Below are positions 54,746 to 64,000 of a stretch of DNA of 64,000 nt, in pieces; position 1 is the first letter of the stretch; the number at the start of each line of letters is the position of its first letter. Origin of the DNA: Nitrospirales bacterium (GTDB taxonomy: Bacteria > Nitrospirota > Nitrospiria > Nitrospirales > UBA8639); assembly GCA_029261275.1 (NCBI GenBank), contig JAJDBR010000008.1, forward strand, positions 1-64,000, in the 5' to 3' direction. The translations under genes and the position numbers were made by a program. Below the pieces are notes generated by a model. The model saw nothing but the letters and a program-made list of their open reading frames with translations, did not search any database and was not told where the DNA came from.

Positions 54746-55085
54746 AGAGGCTGATTTTGCTGTTGACTGGCTGGCGGTGTGCGCAGTCAGCAGTGAATTT
54801 CTCTCCCATGTTATTTAACCCTACCTCGTAATTCCACCGGTTCTCGCTGACTTCACGCTGGTCGGGTAGTCAGGAACTTCCAATTATCCTATCTGCCTTT
54901 AACAGGGAAAGTACAGGGAATTTATTGCTTTTGAGCGGGAGACTTTTTGAAAGCAATGCCATAACAGTCAATGGAAACAAGGGGTTTAGCTTTTCAGACT
55001 TTCATGAGAGAATCCAATAACAGGGAATTGGGTTTCTTGAAATTATACGGTGGAAAGCCTGATGAGGTTTTTGACAATACGGGTT
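54746..55085. repeat. Dispersed repeat, copy B
   Basis: See copy A (19501-19812). Confidence 0.85.
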
Positions 55086-55255
55086 TTCAGCCAGGAGATA
55101 TTCGTTTCGCAACAACAGTTCTTGGCCTACCGTTTTGGTAATATAGGCGAGTAAGGTTTTCCACTCCATAATTTTTCTAAGAGGTTATGATGACATACCA
55201 ATCGAGGTGAAGTATGGAGTAAGGGCCGGATGAGAACATGGGTGAGGGAGAGCTG

Positions 55256-55522
55256 CGGCTACTTCGTAATTCCTATCAAAGCAGGGGGTTCGAGTTTATT
55301 GACCATACGGGCTATCAACTCCGAGATGATCAGGACGCGAGCCAGTCGATAGGCTTGGTGATGCTGATGACCTCGGAGATCGCGGTTTCGCCGGAGCTCT
55401 CGACTGATTGTGGTTTTATGCACATCCACTACCGTGGCAATTTGGAGTTGATTTTGCCCGGTGTTCAGAGGGGTCTGAATTTGATAGCGTTGTTCCTGGG
55501 GCAGCTGTGTGTAGCCTCTCAT
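55256..55522 (-). mobile_element. IS30-family transposase N-terminal fragment
   Basis: MRGYTQLPQEQRYQIQTPLNTGQNQLQIATVVDVHKTTISRELRRNRDLRG. Confidence 0.85.
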
Positions 55523-55682
55523 GCGTGCTCCTCTTGCTTGGGTCGGTGAGACAGCTCACGATGTTATCGCAGCTGTCCTGCTTAACCAAGACCTTGAGTT
55601 GCACTTACTAGTTGAATCCAAGTCTTTATTATTTACGACAGTCACAAAATTATCGGTCATCTCAATTTAGAATGGATATGTA

Positions 55683-55976
55683 ATGAGAGCTTGGGCTAAG
55701 AATCTTTTTTCTCTATTTTATGAGGCAAAAGGGTATTCCATGATTGACGATACAAAGGTCACTCTTTTGGATTGTGGCAAAGAATTCGTTTGTTCACGAA
55801 AACAGCTCTGGCTTCAAGAAGAGATGAATAAGCAGAAAGATGATTTGCCATTGGTTTCTTGTTTGATGATCACGAAAAATCGAGTGAATATTGCGAAATG
55901 TGCTCTTAGGAGTTTTATGAGTCAATCCTACCCACATAAGGAACTTATTATTCTCGATGATGGGGAAGATGAAGAG
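55683..55976 (+). pseudogene. Family 2 glycosyltransferase 5' fragment
   Basis: LPLVSCLMITKNRVNIAKCALRSFMSQSYPHKELIILDDGEDEE, then homology ends abruptly. Confidence 0.75.
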
Positions 55977-55984
55977 TTTGCAGA

Positions 55985-56267
55985 TTATACCGATCAGCAC
56001 AGCGATGGTGACGTTCATGACCTGAGTCAATGAAAACGAACGGGCGGATCGAGAATAGAAGGTCGTGATGGGTGCGACGACGAGCGCAATCAGAATAAAG
56101 GCTAAGGGGAGTTGCTCGGGCCCGAGGCTGACCAGAAAGAGACTGTCCCTCACAGGCTTAAGGAAATAATAGGTGATAAGAATTAGGTAATAGTAGGAAA
56201 ACATGAAGGTGACGAGTGCACCTTCACCTTTTCGAATGTCTACGACTGATGAAAGAAGACGTCGCAT
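55985..56267 (-). pseudogene. NTP/NDP exchange transporter (ATP:ADP antiporter-like) 5' fragment
   Basis: VDIRKGEGALVTFMFSYYYLILITYYFLKPVRDSLFLVSLGPEQLPLAFI; truncated at junction with GT2 fragment. Confidence 0.75.
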
Positions 56268-56501
56268 ATAACTACAGGTTATCCGAGTCGTAAGTTGTGT
56301 TCAGGTTGGCTTTTGTATGAATATTTTTTTAGGGGAACGAGGGAATTTTTGAGGCTGAGTTGCATCAAGCGTAGGTGGAATATTCGTTCGAGAAACTCGG
56401 TGCTGTTTTTATCCCTTTTCCCCGATTACCCATGGTGGGGATGATACAGGCTCTGGGAAATAGCAGCAAGATTCTCAAGCTTACTTCTATGATCAAAATT
56501 G

Positions 56502-57293
56502 GGTTCTGTCGCAAATACTGCACGAAGACGAAAATGTGTTTATGGGTTGTCTACTCTACGCGACGAGGGCATAGAATAGTTTGGCGGGAGATTGCTTGTT
56601 TCTTGCCGCCGTCTGCATCTGTTCTTTCTTGATCATCGCCATCACTTCAATCCCCGCTTACGTCTGTTGGGCGGCATGAACGTTTTTGAAACCCAGCATC
56701 GGCCGTGTCAATCTCTTGATACGTCGGTGGTCTTGTTCAATGATATTGTTGAGGTATTGGCTTTGGCGGATTTTGATGCGTGTATGATGGTGTCGGTTCA
56801 CCTAGTTCAGGCGCGCCTTGTTCACACAATTCTGAACGGTATTCACTAGGCTGGGTTTGCCGTGTTGCTCAATCGTGTTCATCAAAAAACGTAAAGGAGC
56901 GTTGTATCTCGTTTCGCGGCCGAAAAAAATCGATCGTCTGCCTTGTTTATCAACCACTCGATAATAATATCTCCAATGGGCTTTCACTTTAAGATACGTT
57001 TCATTCATTCTCCAGCATTTGCCAACTCGCTTTTTCTTTCGACAGAAGCGACCTTCCAGTTGCGGTAAATAATGAATGACTCAACGATGAATGGTGGAGT
57101 GATCCACGGAGAAACCCCGTTCGGCCATCATCTCTTCAATGTCTCGATAAATGAGTGCGTAAGCCAGATACCAACGCATGTTTTGCAGAATTATGTCAGG
57201 CTGAAAATGTAGGCCCTTGAAGATATCCTTGGCATGGAAGATCTCCCTTGAAAATGGCACATGCTACCACATCAAGCTATTTGCGACAGAACC
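56502..57293 (-). mobile_element. IS6-family insertion sequence (second type), transposase degenerate
   Basis: Terminal IRs GGTTCTGTCGCAAATA (56502-56517) / TATTTGCGACAGAACC (57278-57293), 792 bp; minus-strand MNETYLKVKAHWRYYYRVVDKQGRRSIFF and QYLNNIIEQDHRRIKRLTRPMLGFKNVHAAQQT*AGIEVMAMIKKEQ. Confidence 0.88.
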
Positions 57294-57311
57294 GGGCTTC
57301 GTTCAGCCTAG

Positions 57312-57338
57312 ATGGGCGGCGACTTGGTCGCCGCCCAT
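57312..57338. terminator. Strong hairpin between IS6 end and truncated haemoglobin gene (probable terminator)
   Basis: Perfect 12-bp stem ATGGGCGGCGAC-TTG-GTCGCCGCCCAT, followed on + by TTCGGTGTTTTC. Confidence 0.6.
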
Positions 57339-57382
57339 TTCGGTGTTTTCAAAGGATTTACATTATGATGACCTAGATAAGG

Positions 57383-57850
57383 TCACTCGACGATATCCTT
57401 CTTTAGTGAGCCGATAATTGCCAAGAGTTCTTGGCTCTCCTGTTTGGGGACCTTGAATTTTTTCAAGGTCTTCACCAGATGCCCTGCGACGATATTGAAT
57501 TCTTTCTCGGATATTCGCATTCCGTTATGCGTCGTCTTCATATCCTTACCGGAATATTGACAGGTGCCGCCAGTGGCCATGCAGACTAATTCTGCATTCA
57601 GCATTTTAAACCTTTTCAAGTCGGCCGATGCGAACCGGCCGCCTACTGTCTTATCGGCCACGAGCCGATTGGCGAAATCATCCACTACTGCCGTAATCGC
57701 GGGCATGCCGCCTAACCGGTCATGCAGAGACTTTGTCTGTTCAGCATGGACGAGATACAGGGTGCTGAATAGTCCTGTACTGACTATAGCCGCAGACAAT
57801 ACAAATAGCAGGGCAGCAATAGGGTTTGAATGTAAGGTTTGTTTGGACAT
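57383..57850 (-). CDS. Exported group 1 truncated haemoglobin-like protein
   Basis: Signal peptide-like N-terminus; SLHDRLGGMPAITAVVDDFANRLVADKTVGGRFASADLKRFKMLNAELVCMATGG. Confidence 0.9.
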   Translation of the reverse strand: MSKQTLHSNPIAALLFVLSAAIVSTGLFSTLYLVHAEQTKSLHDRLGGMPAITAVVDDFANRLVADKTVGGRFASADLKRFKMLNAELVCMATGGTCQYSGKDMKTTHNGMRISEKEFNIVAGHLVKTLKKFKVPKQESQELLAIIGSLKKDIVE

Positions 57851-57951
57851 GGTGTAATCCTCCATTGATTTGTGGTTGTGAGAAAACTTTTGCACCTCAA
57901 CTACAGTCTTGAGTTGTGGCCTCGCTTTTAACTCCAAACGTATCGCTTGTT

Positions 57952-58344
57952 TTATGGGATCTCGTAGCTTATCTTCTTTCCATTTTTCGCATGCACGAGG
58001 GTCGCCACGACTGCGTATTTTGACGAAACGAGGAAGTCCAGGTCATAGGGCGTCCCGTCTTCTGCTGTGAAATCGGCACAACTCACAAAATAGGGTGTGG
58101 TTCTCCCCATGATTTCCACGCTGTCGTGAAATTCTTTGAGCTTCAACTGGACTACTGTCTTTGCAGCAGGATCGAACACTGGATACAGTCCGTTGGCATT
58201 GCGTTCCGTAATCTCCTCGATGTGCGTCATCATGGCCTTTTGAATGGCGTCACGATGATTGGTCGCGACGCCAGGATGTTCGGCCCATGCCATGCCGGCC
58301 ATCAGAACGATTGTGGAGCATAATACTGATAGGATGATCTTCAT
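57952..58344 (-). CDS. Hypothetical secreted protein
   Basis: MKIILSVLCSTIVLMAGMAWAEHP signal peptide; intact ORF between trHb and P460 genes. Confidence 0.65.
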   Translation of the reverse strand: MKIILSVLCSTIVLMAGMAWAEHPGVATNHRDAIQKAMMTHIEEITERNANGLYPVFDPAAKTVVQLKLKEFHDSVEIMGRTTPYFVSCADFTAEDGTPYDLDFLVSSKYAVVATLVHAKNGKKISYEIP

Positions 58345-58428
58345 CTTGCTACCTCCGTGAATAAGCGAATGTATAGTTTTGTTTTTGAATATGACCTTGA
58401 GCAAAAGACGAATAACGCTGCATGGCTG

Positions 58429-59034
58429 TTACTTGCGACCCGGCTTGGCTGCTCTGAGTACAGGGTAATATTGCGTGAAGACCCAGTCATCTTTGGCAAA
58501 CGCTTGATGGCAAAAGTTGCACTTATCGGCCGGCATGGCCTTGGTTGTTTTTGTGGGTTTCTTGCCTTCTTGGGTGAAACTGAAGTACGCCCAAAATCCC
58601 GGCTCACTCTTGAACCGCTTGGAATCCTTGATTGTGGCCTCAAGGCCGATGAACTCTCCCATGAAGTAACCTGATCCACTGACGGCTTGCTTCGAGCCCA
58701 CGCTGACTAATTCCTTCATGAGTATCGTGCCATCGGGAAATGATCCTGTCTTTTTCCATTTCTTGTAATGATCCGGATGAATATAGACGTTGTGAAATTC
58801 GGGAAATGCCGCCTTCCCATTGTTCAGCTCATTTGGGGTCACGGGCGTTCCCACATACACCCATTCCCGATAGCCTTGAGGTTGAATGAGTTCCCCTTGC
58901 TCATTAAAGGAATAGACGCGCTCTCCTTTCTTCTCTGCGATGGAGGCAGTCGCCAGTATCCCTAAAATGAGAACGAGGCCTCCGGCTACCCCGAATACGG
59001 TTGGTAACGGTCGGATGAATGATGGTAGACGCAT
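58429..59034 (-). CDS. Cytochrome P460 family protein
   Basis: YREWVYVGTPVTPNELNNGKAAFPEFHNVYIHPDHYKKWKKTGSFPDGTILMKEL...CNFCHQAFAKDDWVFTQYYPVLR. Confidence 0.9.
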   Translation of the reverse strand: MRLPSFIRPLPTVFGVAGGLVLILGILATASIAEKKGERVYSFNEQGELIQPQGYREWVYVGTPVTPNELNNGKAAFPEFHNVYIHPDHYKKWKKTGSFPDGTILMKELVSVGSKQAVSGSGYFMGEFIGLEATIKDSKRFKSEPGFWAYFSFTQEGKKPTKTTKAMPADKCNFCHQAFAKDDWVFTQYYPVLRAAKPGRK

Positions 59035-59082
59035 AATGTTTCTCCTTTATCAAACCCTCTTTTGTTTCTTGCCAGGTTCTTT

Positions 59083-59152
59083 CAGACTCGTGAGGGTCTT
59101 CGAGTCTGCTGACAATCCTAGTTTCCGCGTGCAACCCAATTATGATGTTGCA
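59083..59152 (-). promoter_or_regulatory. Putative control region of the P460/trHb cluster: dyad TGCAAC-N11-GTTGCA and hairpin CAGACTCG-N10-CGAGTCTG
   Basis: 59130-59135/59147-59152 dyad; 59083-59090/59101-59108 perfect 8-bp stem; both upstream of P460 start (59034, minus strand). Confidence 0.4.
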
Positions 59153-59315
59153 AAAGTAGGCGCCTCAGTTGATGGTGAAGTTTTTACTTTTAGTGCAACA
59201 ATTTTCAAAATTTACACATTAGTGATTTAAAGAAAGATTTTGTTACAACATTTTTTTATTAGAAATGGGTTTTGTTCTAAAAATAAAAAATGAAATTGGA
59301 ATTTTTGTAGAGCCG

Positions 59316-60122
59316 TTATTCGTTTGACACCAAAGCCGACCATGCCGAAGGCGTTGTCGTCGTTTGTGAATTTCCTTGTCGGTACGAAGGAAGTGCACGT
59401 CGAACTTTCAAGCGGGCTCGGTGCAAAAGCACTCGTTGGTTGGTGGTGGAGATATTCAATAATTGGCAAATTTCTTCCGAATCGACGCCTTCGATATCTC
59501 GAAGGATAATGACTTGCCGCTGGTGAGATGGCAGCGTTTGTATTGTTTTTTCAATCTGGGCCAGAATTTCTTTGGACTCCAGCAATCGTTCAGGAGTTCT
59601 GGTGTCCCAAATTGTTGGTTGACTCATGCCAGGATTTCCTAGATCTTCACCTGTGGAAAACCCTTGTGGTGGAAGTATGGAATTGACTTTTTCTCTCGTG
59701 TTCGGACCTTCACTGATGAATGAAACATAGCGGTTTTCCCTTTTCCCTCGGGTTTTACCTATATTGGTAAGAATCCTAAATATCCAGGTTTTAAGTGATG
59801 AGCGACCCTCAAAACGATCGATGTTTTGTAAGACGGCCAACCAGGTGTCTTGAACCACCTCTTCAGCCACCGCTTGCGATTTCACAAAGCTTCGGGCCAG
59901 GCGAATCAGCCGAGAATGATAACGCTCTATGAGTGACCCAAACGCGGCCTCATTGCCATGGCGCAGAGCTTGAACCAATTCTCGTTCCTGTCTCCCAGTA
60001 TTAGAAGTTTCTTGCTCTCGATTGGTTTGGTTGGCTACAGGTGGTTTTGAAACATGATCCCACCATGGATTCGCGAGTGCCTGTATTTCTATTGGTATTG
60101 GCTGTAACAGTGTCATTGACAT
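59316..60122 (-). CDS. ECF-type RNA polymerase sigma-70 factor
   Basis: FGSLIERYHSRLIRLARSFVKSQAVAEEVVQDTWLAVLQNIDRFEGRSSLKTWIFRILTNIGK (region 2); LPSHQRQVIILRDIEGVDSEEICQLLNISTTNQRVLLHRAR (region 4). Confidence 0.93.
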   Translation of the reverse strand: MSMTLLQPIPIEIQALANPWWDHVSKPPVANQTNREQETSNTGRQERELVQALRHGNEAAFGSLIERYHSRLIRLARSFVKSQAVAEEVVQDTWLAVLQNIDRFEGRSSLKTWIFRILTNIGKTRGKRENRYVSFISEGPNTREKVNSILPPQGFSTGEDLGNPGMSQPTIWDTRTPERLLESKEILAQIEKTIQTLPSHQRQVIILRDIEGVDSEEICQLLNISTTNQRVLLHRARLKVRRALPSYRQGNSQTTTTPSAWSALVSNE

Positions 60123-60202
60123 CGGGCCGGCCCCCTTTTGATTGTTGAGTAAACGAAAGTTTTCTGTATAAGCGATTCTTCGCGCGGCCTCAGGGATTGT
60201 GT

Positions 60203-60577
60203 TTAAAACGTGAGAATGGTTGAGCCTTCCGCCGCCAATTTTTGTAGACTTGGCATTCCCAGTGTTCCAGGCACCGGGTTTTCTTTGATGAGGTCAAGGC
60301 CAGACTTCTCAGTCTCCTCTGCTCCTCCAAAGACATCAGCGCAGCCACAGGATATTCCAGCTACCTGATCTTTGACCGCTTCGAACAAATCATGGGCAGG
60401 ATGTTCCTTTTGAGCGAGTTCCCCAATCCATCGTGTTCCAGCACCTTGAAAGAGAATTGATACTTCCCCTCCGGCTTGCTTGAAGTCATAGGCTGTCGCT
60501 AAACCGTTCAAAACCCGTCCGAGCGCTTCTTCTGAACCATCTTTGGGATCCGACAAGATGACAATGGCTGTTTTCAT
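60203..60577 (-). CDS. DsrE family protein
   Basis: AIVILSDPKDGSEEALGRVLNGLATAYDFKQAGGEVSILFQGAGTRW; CGCADVFG. Confidence 0.8.
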   Translation of the reverse strand: MKTAIVILSDPKDGSEEALGRVLNGLATAYDFKQAGGEVSILFQGAGTRWIGELAQKEHPAHDLFEAVKDQVAGISCGCADVFGGAEETEKSGLDLIKENPVPGTLGMPSLQKLAAEGSTILTF

Positions 60578-60614
60578 GGCAAGACTTTCATTTGTCAGTT
60601 AAATTTTTTATTGA

Positions 60615-60977
60615 TTAATGAACGTGTGAAGACTCCCTCAAACCTTCCTGTCCTTCGCGGATTTGGCTACGTTTGGTGAGGACTTGAAAAAGCAAGATCT
60701 CGAGATATGACTCGCCTTTATCATTTTGAATATCTTCCAAAATCTTCTCCCCCATTTCTCGGACAACTTCTTCAGCCTCAGCTTCGTTTCGAACAAACAT
60801 CCTGGCGAGCTGTAGAAGTCTTGAATGATAGCGATCAATCAACGTTCCAAAAGTGATTTGGTTTCTTTGCACCGGGCCTTCAAAGAGTTCAAGCCTTTGG
60901 GTTGGTGCGTCAGAAGGGATACTCATGGGTTCTACAAACGATATTTCAATCCGGTTCATTACTCTGCTCCTTTCCAC
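60615..60977 (-). CDS. Sigma-70 region-2-only paralog (no region 4)
   Basis: FGTLIDRYHSRLLQLARMFVRNEAEAEEVVREMGEKILEDIQ... parallels 59316-60122 but ends after region 2. Confidence 0.7.
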   Translation of the reverse strand: MERSRVMNRIEISFVEPMSIPSDAPTQRLELFEGPVQRNQITFGTLIDRYHSRLLQLARMFVRNEAEAEEVVREMGEKILEDIQNDKGESYLEILLFQVLTKRSQIREGQEGLRESSHVH

Positions 60978-61412
60978 TAAAAGTTGCTTGTTCCATTTGG
61001 TGCCTTTTCCGATTCAAAATTGGTTTGTGGCCAAAATGTGCGTTCTTGATAGACGCTAATTCCAATTAACATGCCAATCACATTTTCATGCGTAACTATT
61101 TGAAATATTGATTGTTTTCTAATTTTCATCGTTGATTTTCTAAATGTGAAACTTCGTAGAATACAAAGACTCGTTGAATATCTACGAAATGTCGTATATC
61201 GTTGACTCGTTGATTTCGTCATCACAGATGGACATTTCATTAGCGTAGGCCGGAGAAGGGAAAAGTTGGGCGAAAAGTGGATCAGGGCAGGGGGTGGATG
61301 AGGAGACTTTCCCAATAATTGAAGCTTGGGAAGCTGTCTAGTAAGCCGTGTTTCACAGATCGGGTTTGTGGGAAGATTGAGAAGTCTCTTCACACTGCTG
61401 CTGGAGGAAAAA

Positions 61413-64000
61413 ATGCTCAAGGGCTACACGGTTCACGAGGAACTCTACAAGAGCCAGAGGCGAATCGTGCACCGAGGTGTGCGGGATAGCGATCAAGCAC
61501 CCGTGATCATTAAATCCTTCCTCGTGGGCATGGCCACTGAAGAAGACGTGGCTGCCGTCAAACACGAATTCGATATTTTGGCTGCACTCTCCGTCAACGG
61601 GGTTCCCCGTTCCTATGGGCTCATTCCTAATGCGAATGCGTTTGATCTCATCTTCGAAGATCGAGGTGGTTCGACGCTCCATGACTATATTCGCTCATCG
61701 AGTTTTGACCTCGAAGCTCGATTGCTAATCGCCCTTGGTATCGTCGATGTCTTGGAAGGGGTTCATGGGCAGCATGTTGTACACAGGGATATCAATCCCG
61801 CCAATGTGCTTGTGGACTCGACCGGCGGGGTGACGTTAATCGACTTCAGTATTGCGACGCGGCAAGCAGAAGACCATATCCCCGTATCCCACCCCAGAGG
61901 ATTAGAAGGTACCTTGCCTTATCTCTCCCCTGAACAAACGGGCCGGATGAACCGACCCGTCGATTATCGTAGCGACTTCTACTCACTCGGAATCACGCTG
62001 TTCGAGCTGTTCAGTGGCCGGCTTCCGTTCCAGGCTGTTGATCCAATGGAATTGGTTTACCACCACATCGCGATGCCTGCACCACAGCTTGCTGAGATAC
62101 GTCAAGATGTGCCGCATTCATTGAGTGAGGTCATTAGTAAGCTCCTCGAGAAGGCACCCGAGGATCGGTACCAGAGTGCGCTTGGCATCAAACATGACCT
62201 TCGTTCGTGTTCAGGGAGCCTCCAGGATGATTCAGAAGAATTCCGTCTAGGGCGGCAAGATGTCAGGGATCGCTTCTCAATTCCTAAAAAGCTTTATGGA
62301 CGGCAGATAGAGGTGCAGACGCTCATGACAGCCTTTGAGCGTGCAGGGCAAGGTGGCGTTGAACTCGTCCTTGTCTCTGGTCACTCTGGGATTGGAAAGT
62401 CTGCCTTAGTCCAAGCCGTGCAAGCGCCGGTTACAGAGCGACATGGCTACTTTATCTCAGGGAAGTTTGATCAGCTTCGCTTGACGGTACCCTATAGTGC
62501 CTTTGTTACGGCCCTCAAGGATCTCGTCGCGCAGTTGTTAACTGAATCCGACGAAGCACTCATGGCGTGGAAAGACAACCTCCTGCAAGCACTTGATGGC
62601 AACGGGCAGTTAGTGATCGATGTCATCCCGGAAGTAAAACACATCCTCGGGCCACAACCAGCAATTCCTGAGTTGAACCCCTCTGAAAGTCGAAACCGTT
62701 TCAAATTTGTGTTTCGAAACTTCATACGGGTCTTCTGTCAATTGGAACATCCCTTGGTCATTTTCCTTGATGACTTACAGTGGGTTGACCCAGCCTCCTT
62801 GGCACTGATTGACACCATTTTGACTGATGACGACAGCCACCATCTCTTACTCGTCGGTGCGTATCGGGACAACGAGGTTGATGCTTCGCATCCGCTCACC
62901 GCCGCCGTTAACGCCCTGGTGTCGGAAGAACGGCTTCGTGTGAGCCAACTCGCGATAGATCCTCTGAATTCGGACTCCCTCACCCAGTTGCTCTCGGACA
63001 CTCTCCATGGTGACCGTGAGGAAATCGATCGGCTTCAGCTGTTGTTGCTCGACAAAACCGCTGGTAACCCCTTTTTCCTCAAACAGGTTTTGACGACACT
63101 CTACCGTCAGGAAAGCATCACGTTTGATTACTCCCTCAATCGTTGGGTCTGGAACACTGAAGAGCTCGAGGCGATGAACATTACGAACAATGTTGTCGAT
63201 CTGATGGTTAACCGTTTGAATGAGTTACCGCAAGAGACCATTCAAGCTCTCAGGCTCGCAGCATGTATCGGCAGCCGTTTCGATCTAATCACGCTCGAAT
63301 TAATTTCAACTGGTAGAAAGAACAACGTCTTCGATCAGTTAAAACCCGCGCTCGAGGCTGGCCTGGTCATATGGGATCGTAACCAATCTAGTCGGCAGAA
63401 CTCCGCCAGCGCTAAGACCAAGCGCCAAAGGTTAGGCTTTTTGCATGATCGCGTTCAGCAGGCGGCCTACGAGATGCTTAGCGAAGAATTGAAAAAAGAG
63501 ATTCATCTCCAAATTGGTTTACAGCTTCAGGCGAGCATTCCTGACGTGGCCCAATCCGAACGTGTGTTCGAAGTTGTTGACCATCTCAATGTGGGGCATG
63601 ACCTACTTGTCGACCAATCGAAGCGCAGGGAACTCGCGACACTCAACCTTGAGGCGGCTCGTCGAGCGGTCTCTGCCACAGCGTATGGGGCAGGTTGCGA
63701 TTATGTCGTCGCAGGGATGGCCTTGCTTCCCAGTGACTGCTGGAAGACGGATTACGAACTCACGCGCGATCTCCACAGAGTGCAAGTGGACGCTGAATAT
63801 CTGCGTGGCGACTTTGAGTTATCTCAAGGGTTGATCAACACGATGCTTCAAAAATTGCACACACCGGCCGAGCAAGCTGAGGTACAGAGTGTGCTTGTCA
63901 TCCAGCAAACGATGGGTGGGCACTACCGGCAAGCCATCATGACGTGCTGCGAGGCGCTTGCGAAGCTGAACGTCAATATGCCAACAGGAGATCTAGGGGT
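61413..64000 (+). CDS. Ser/Thr protein kinase-AAA/ATPase signalling protein (probably kinase/ATPase/sensor histidine kinase type), partial at right edge
   Basis: Own reading, absent from the ORF track: MLKGYTVHEELYKSQRRIVHRGVRDSDQAPVIIKSF...HVVHRDINPANVLVD...LIDFSIATRQ...LEGTLPYLSPEQTGRMNRPVDYRSDFYSLGITLFELF...LVSGHSGIGKSALVQAVQ; RBS ggagg upstream. Confidence 0.93.
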   Translation, partial: MLKGYTVHEELYKSQRRIVHRGVRDSDQAPVIIKSFLVGMATEEDVAAVKHEFDILAALSVNGVPRSYGLIPNANAFDLIFEDRGGSTLHDYIRSSSFDLEARLLIALGIVDVLEGVHGQHVVHRDINPANVLVDSTGGVTLIDFSIATRQAEDHIPVSHPRGLEGTLPYLSPEQTGRMNRPVDYRSDFYSLGITLFELFSGRLPFQAVDPMELVYHHIAMPAPQLAEIRQDVPHSLSEVISKLLEKAPEDRYQSALGIKHDLRSCSGSLQDDSEEFRLGRQDVRDRFSIPKKLYGRQIEVQTLMTAFERAGQGGVELVLVSGHSGIGKSALVQAVQAPVTERHGYFISGKFDQLRLTVPYSAFVTALKDLVAQLLTESDEALMAWKDNLLQALDGNGQLVIDVIPEVKHILGPQPAIPELNPSESRNRFKFVFRNFIRVFCQLEHPLVIFLDDLQWVDPASLALIDTILTDDDSHHLLLVGAYRDNEVDASHPLTAAVNALVSEERLRVSQLAIDPLNSDSLTQLLSDTLHGDREEIDRLQLLLLDKTAGNPFFLKQVLTTLYRQESITFDYSLNRWVWNTEELEAMNITNNVVDLMVNRLNELPQETIQALRLAACIGSRFDLITLELISTGRKNNVFDQLKPALEAGLVIWDRNQSSRQNSASAKTKRQRLGFLHDRVQQAAYEMLSEELKKEIHLQIGLQLQASIPDVAQSERVFEVVDHLNVGHDLLVDQSKRRELATLNLEAARRAVSATAYGAGCDYVVAGMALLPSDCWKTDYELTRDLHRVQVDAEYLRGDFELSQGLINTMLQKLHTPAEQAEVQSVLVIQQTMGGHYRQAIMTCCEALAKLNVNMPTGDLG

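Noticed and set aside
61140-61240. Short GACTCGTTGA repeats before the kinase gene, considered as an operator or CRISPR-like array
   Set aside because: Only two short occurrences with no regular spacer; insufficient evidence.
1-64000. CRISPR arrays, tRNA/rRNA genes, prophage modules, canonical defence systems
   Set aside because: None recognised on reading; a tRNAscan/Infernal/DefenseFinder run would be needed to exclude them formally.

Overview
The window appears to be a bacterial chromosome segment, probably from Nitrospirota (Nitrospira-like; inferred from gene content and repeat style, not proven). It has three parts. (1) About 0-18 kb is mostly housekeeping: a DUF255/YyaL thioredoxin-domain protein running off the left edge, a cytochrome c, a DnaJ-domain protein, an ArsC/Spx-like protein, NAD kinase, ClpC, TsaD, HflX, Nth, YicC, Gmk, RpoZ and CoaBC. 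(2) About 18-57 kb is an accessory cell-surface/glycan island. It carries glycosyltransferases, three sulfotransferases, SGNH hydrolases (several decayed), a flippase, a radical SAM protein, a FemAB-like transferase, a cytochrome P450, a DegT aminotransferase and two large FG-GAP/CRTAC1-type proteins, one fused to a polytopic permease-like domain. Several IS6-family remnants, an IS30 fragment, a duplicated ~320-bp repeat and many pseudogenes lie at or near its edges. (3) About 57-64 kb carries a truncated haemoglobin / secreted protein / cytochrome P460 / ECF sigma cluster, a DsrE protein, a sigma-region-2-only paralog, and the start of a Ser/Thr kinase-ATPase signalling protein running off the right edge. 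Most notable observations: a probable ATT start codon for hflX, the permease/FG-GAP fusion with a Cys-rich insert, the sigma/P460/trHb nitrosative-stress-like cluster with a dyad and hairpin, an unlisted 43-aa DUF5989-like microprotein coupled to an SGNH gene, and a chimeric, internally deleted IS6 element. No tRNA, rRNA or CRISPR array was recognised by eye.
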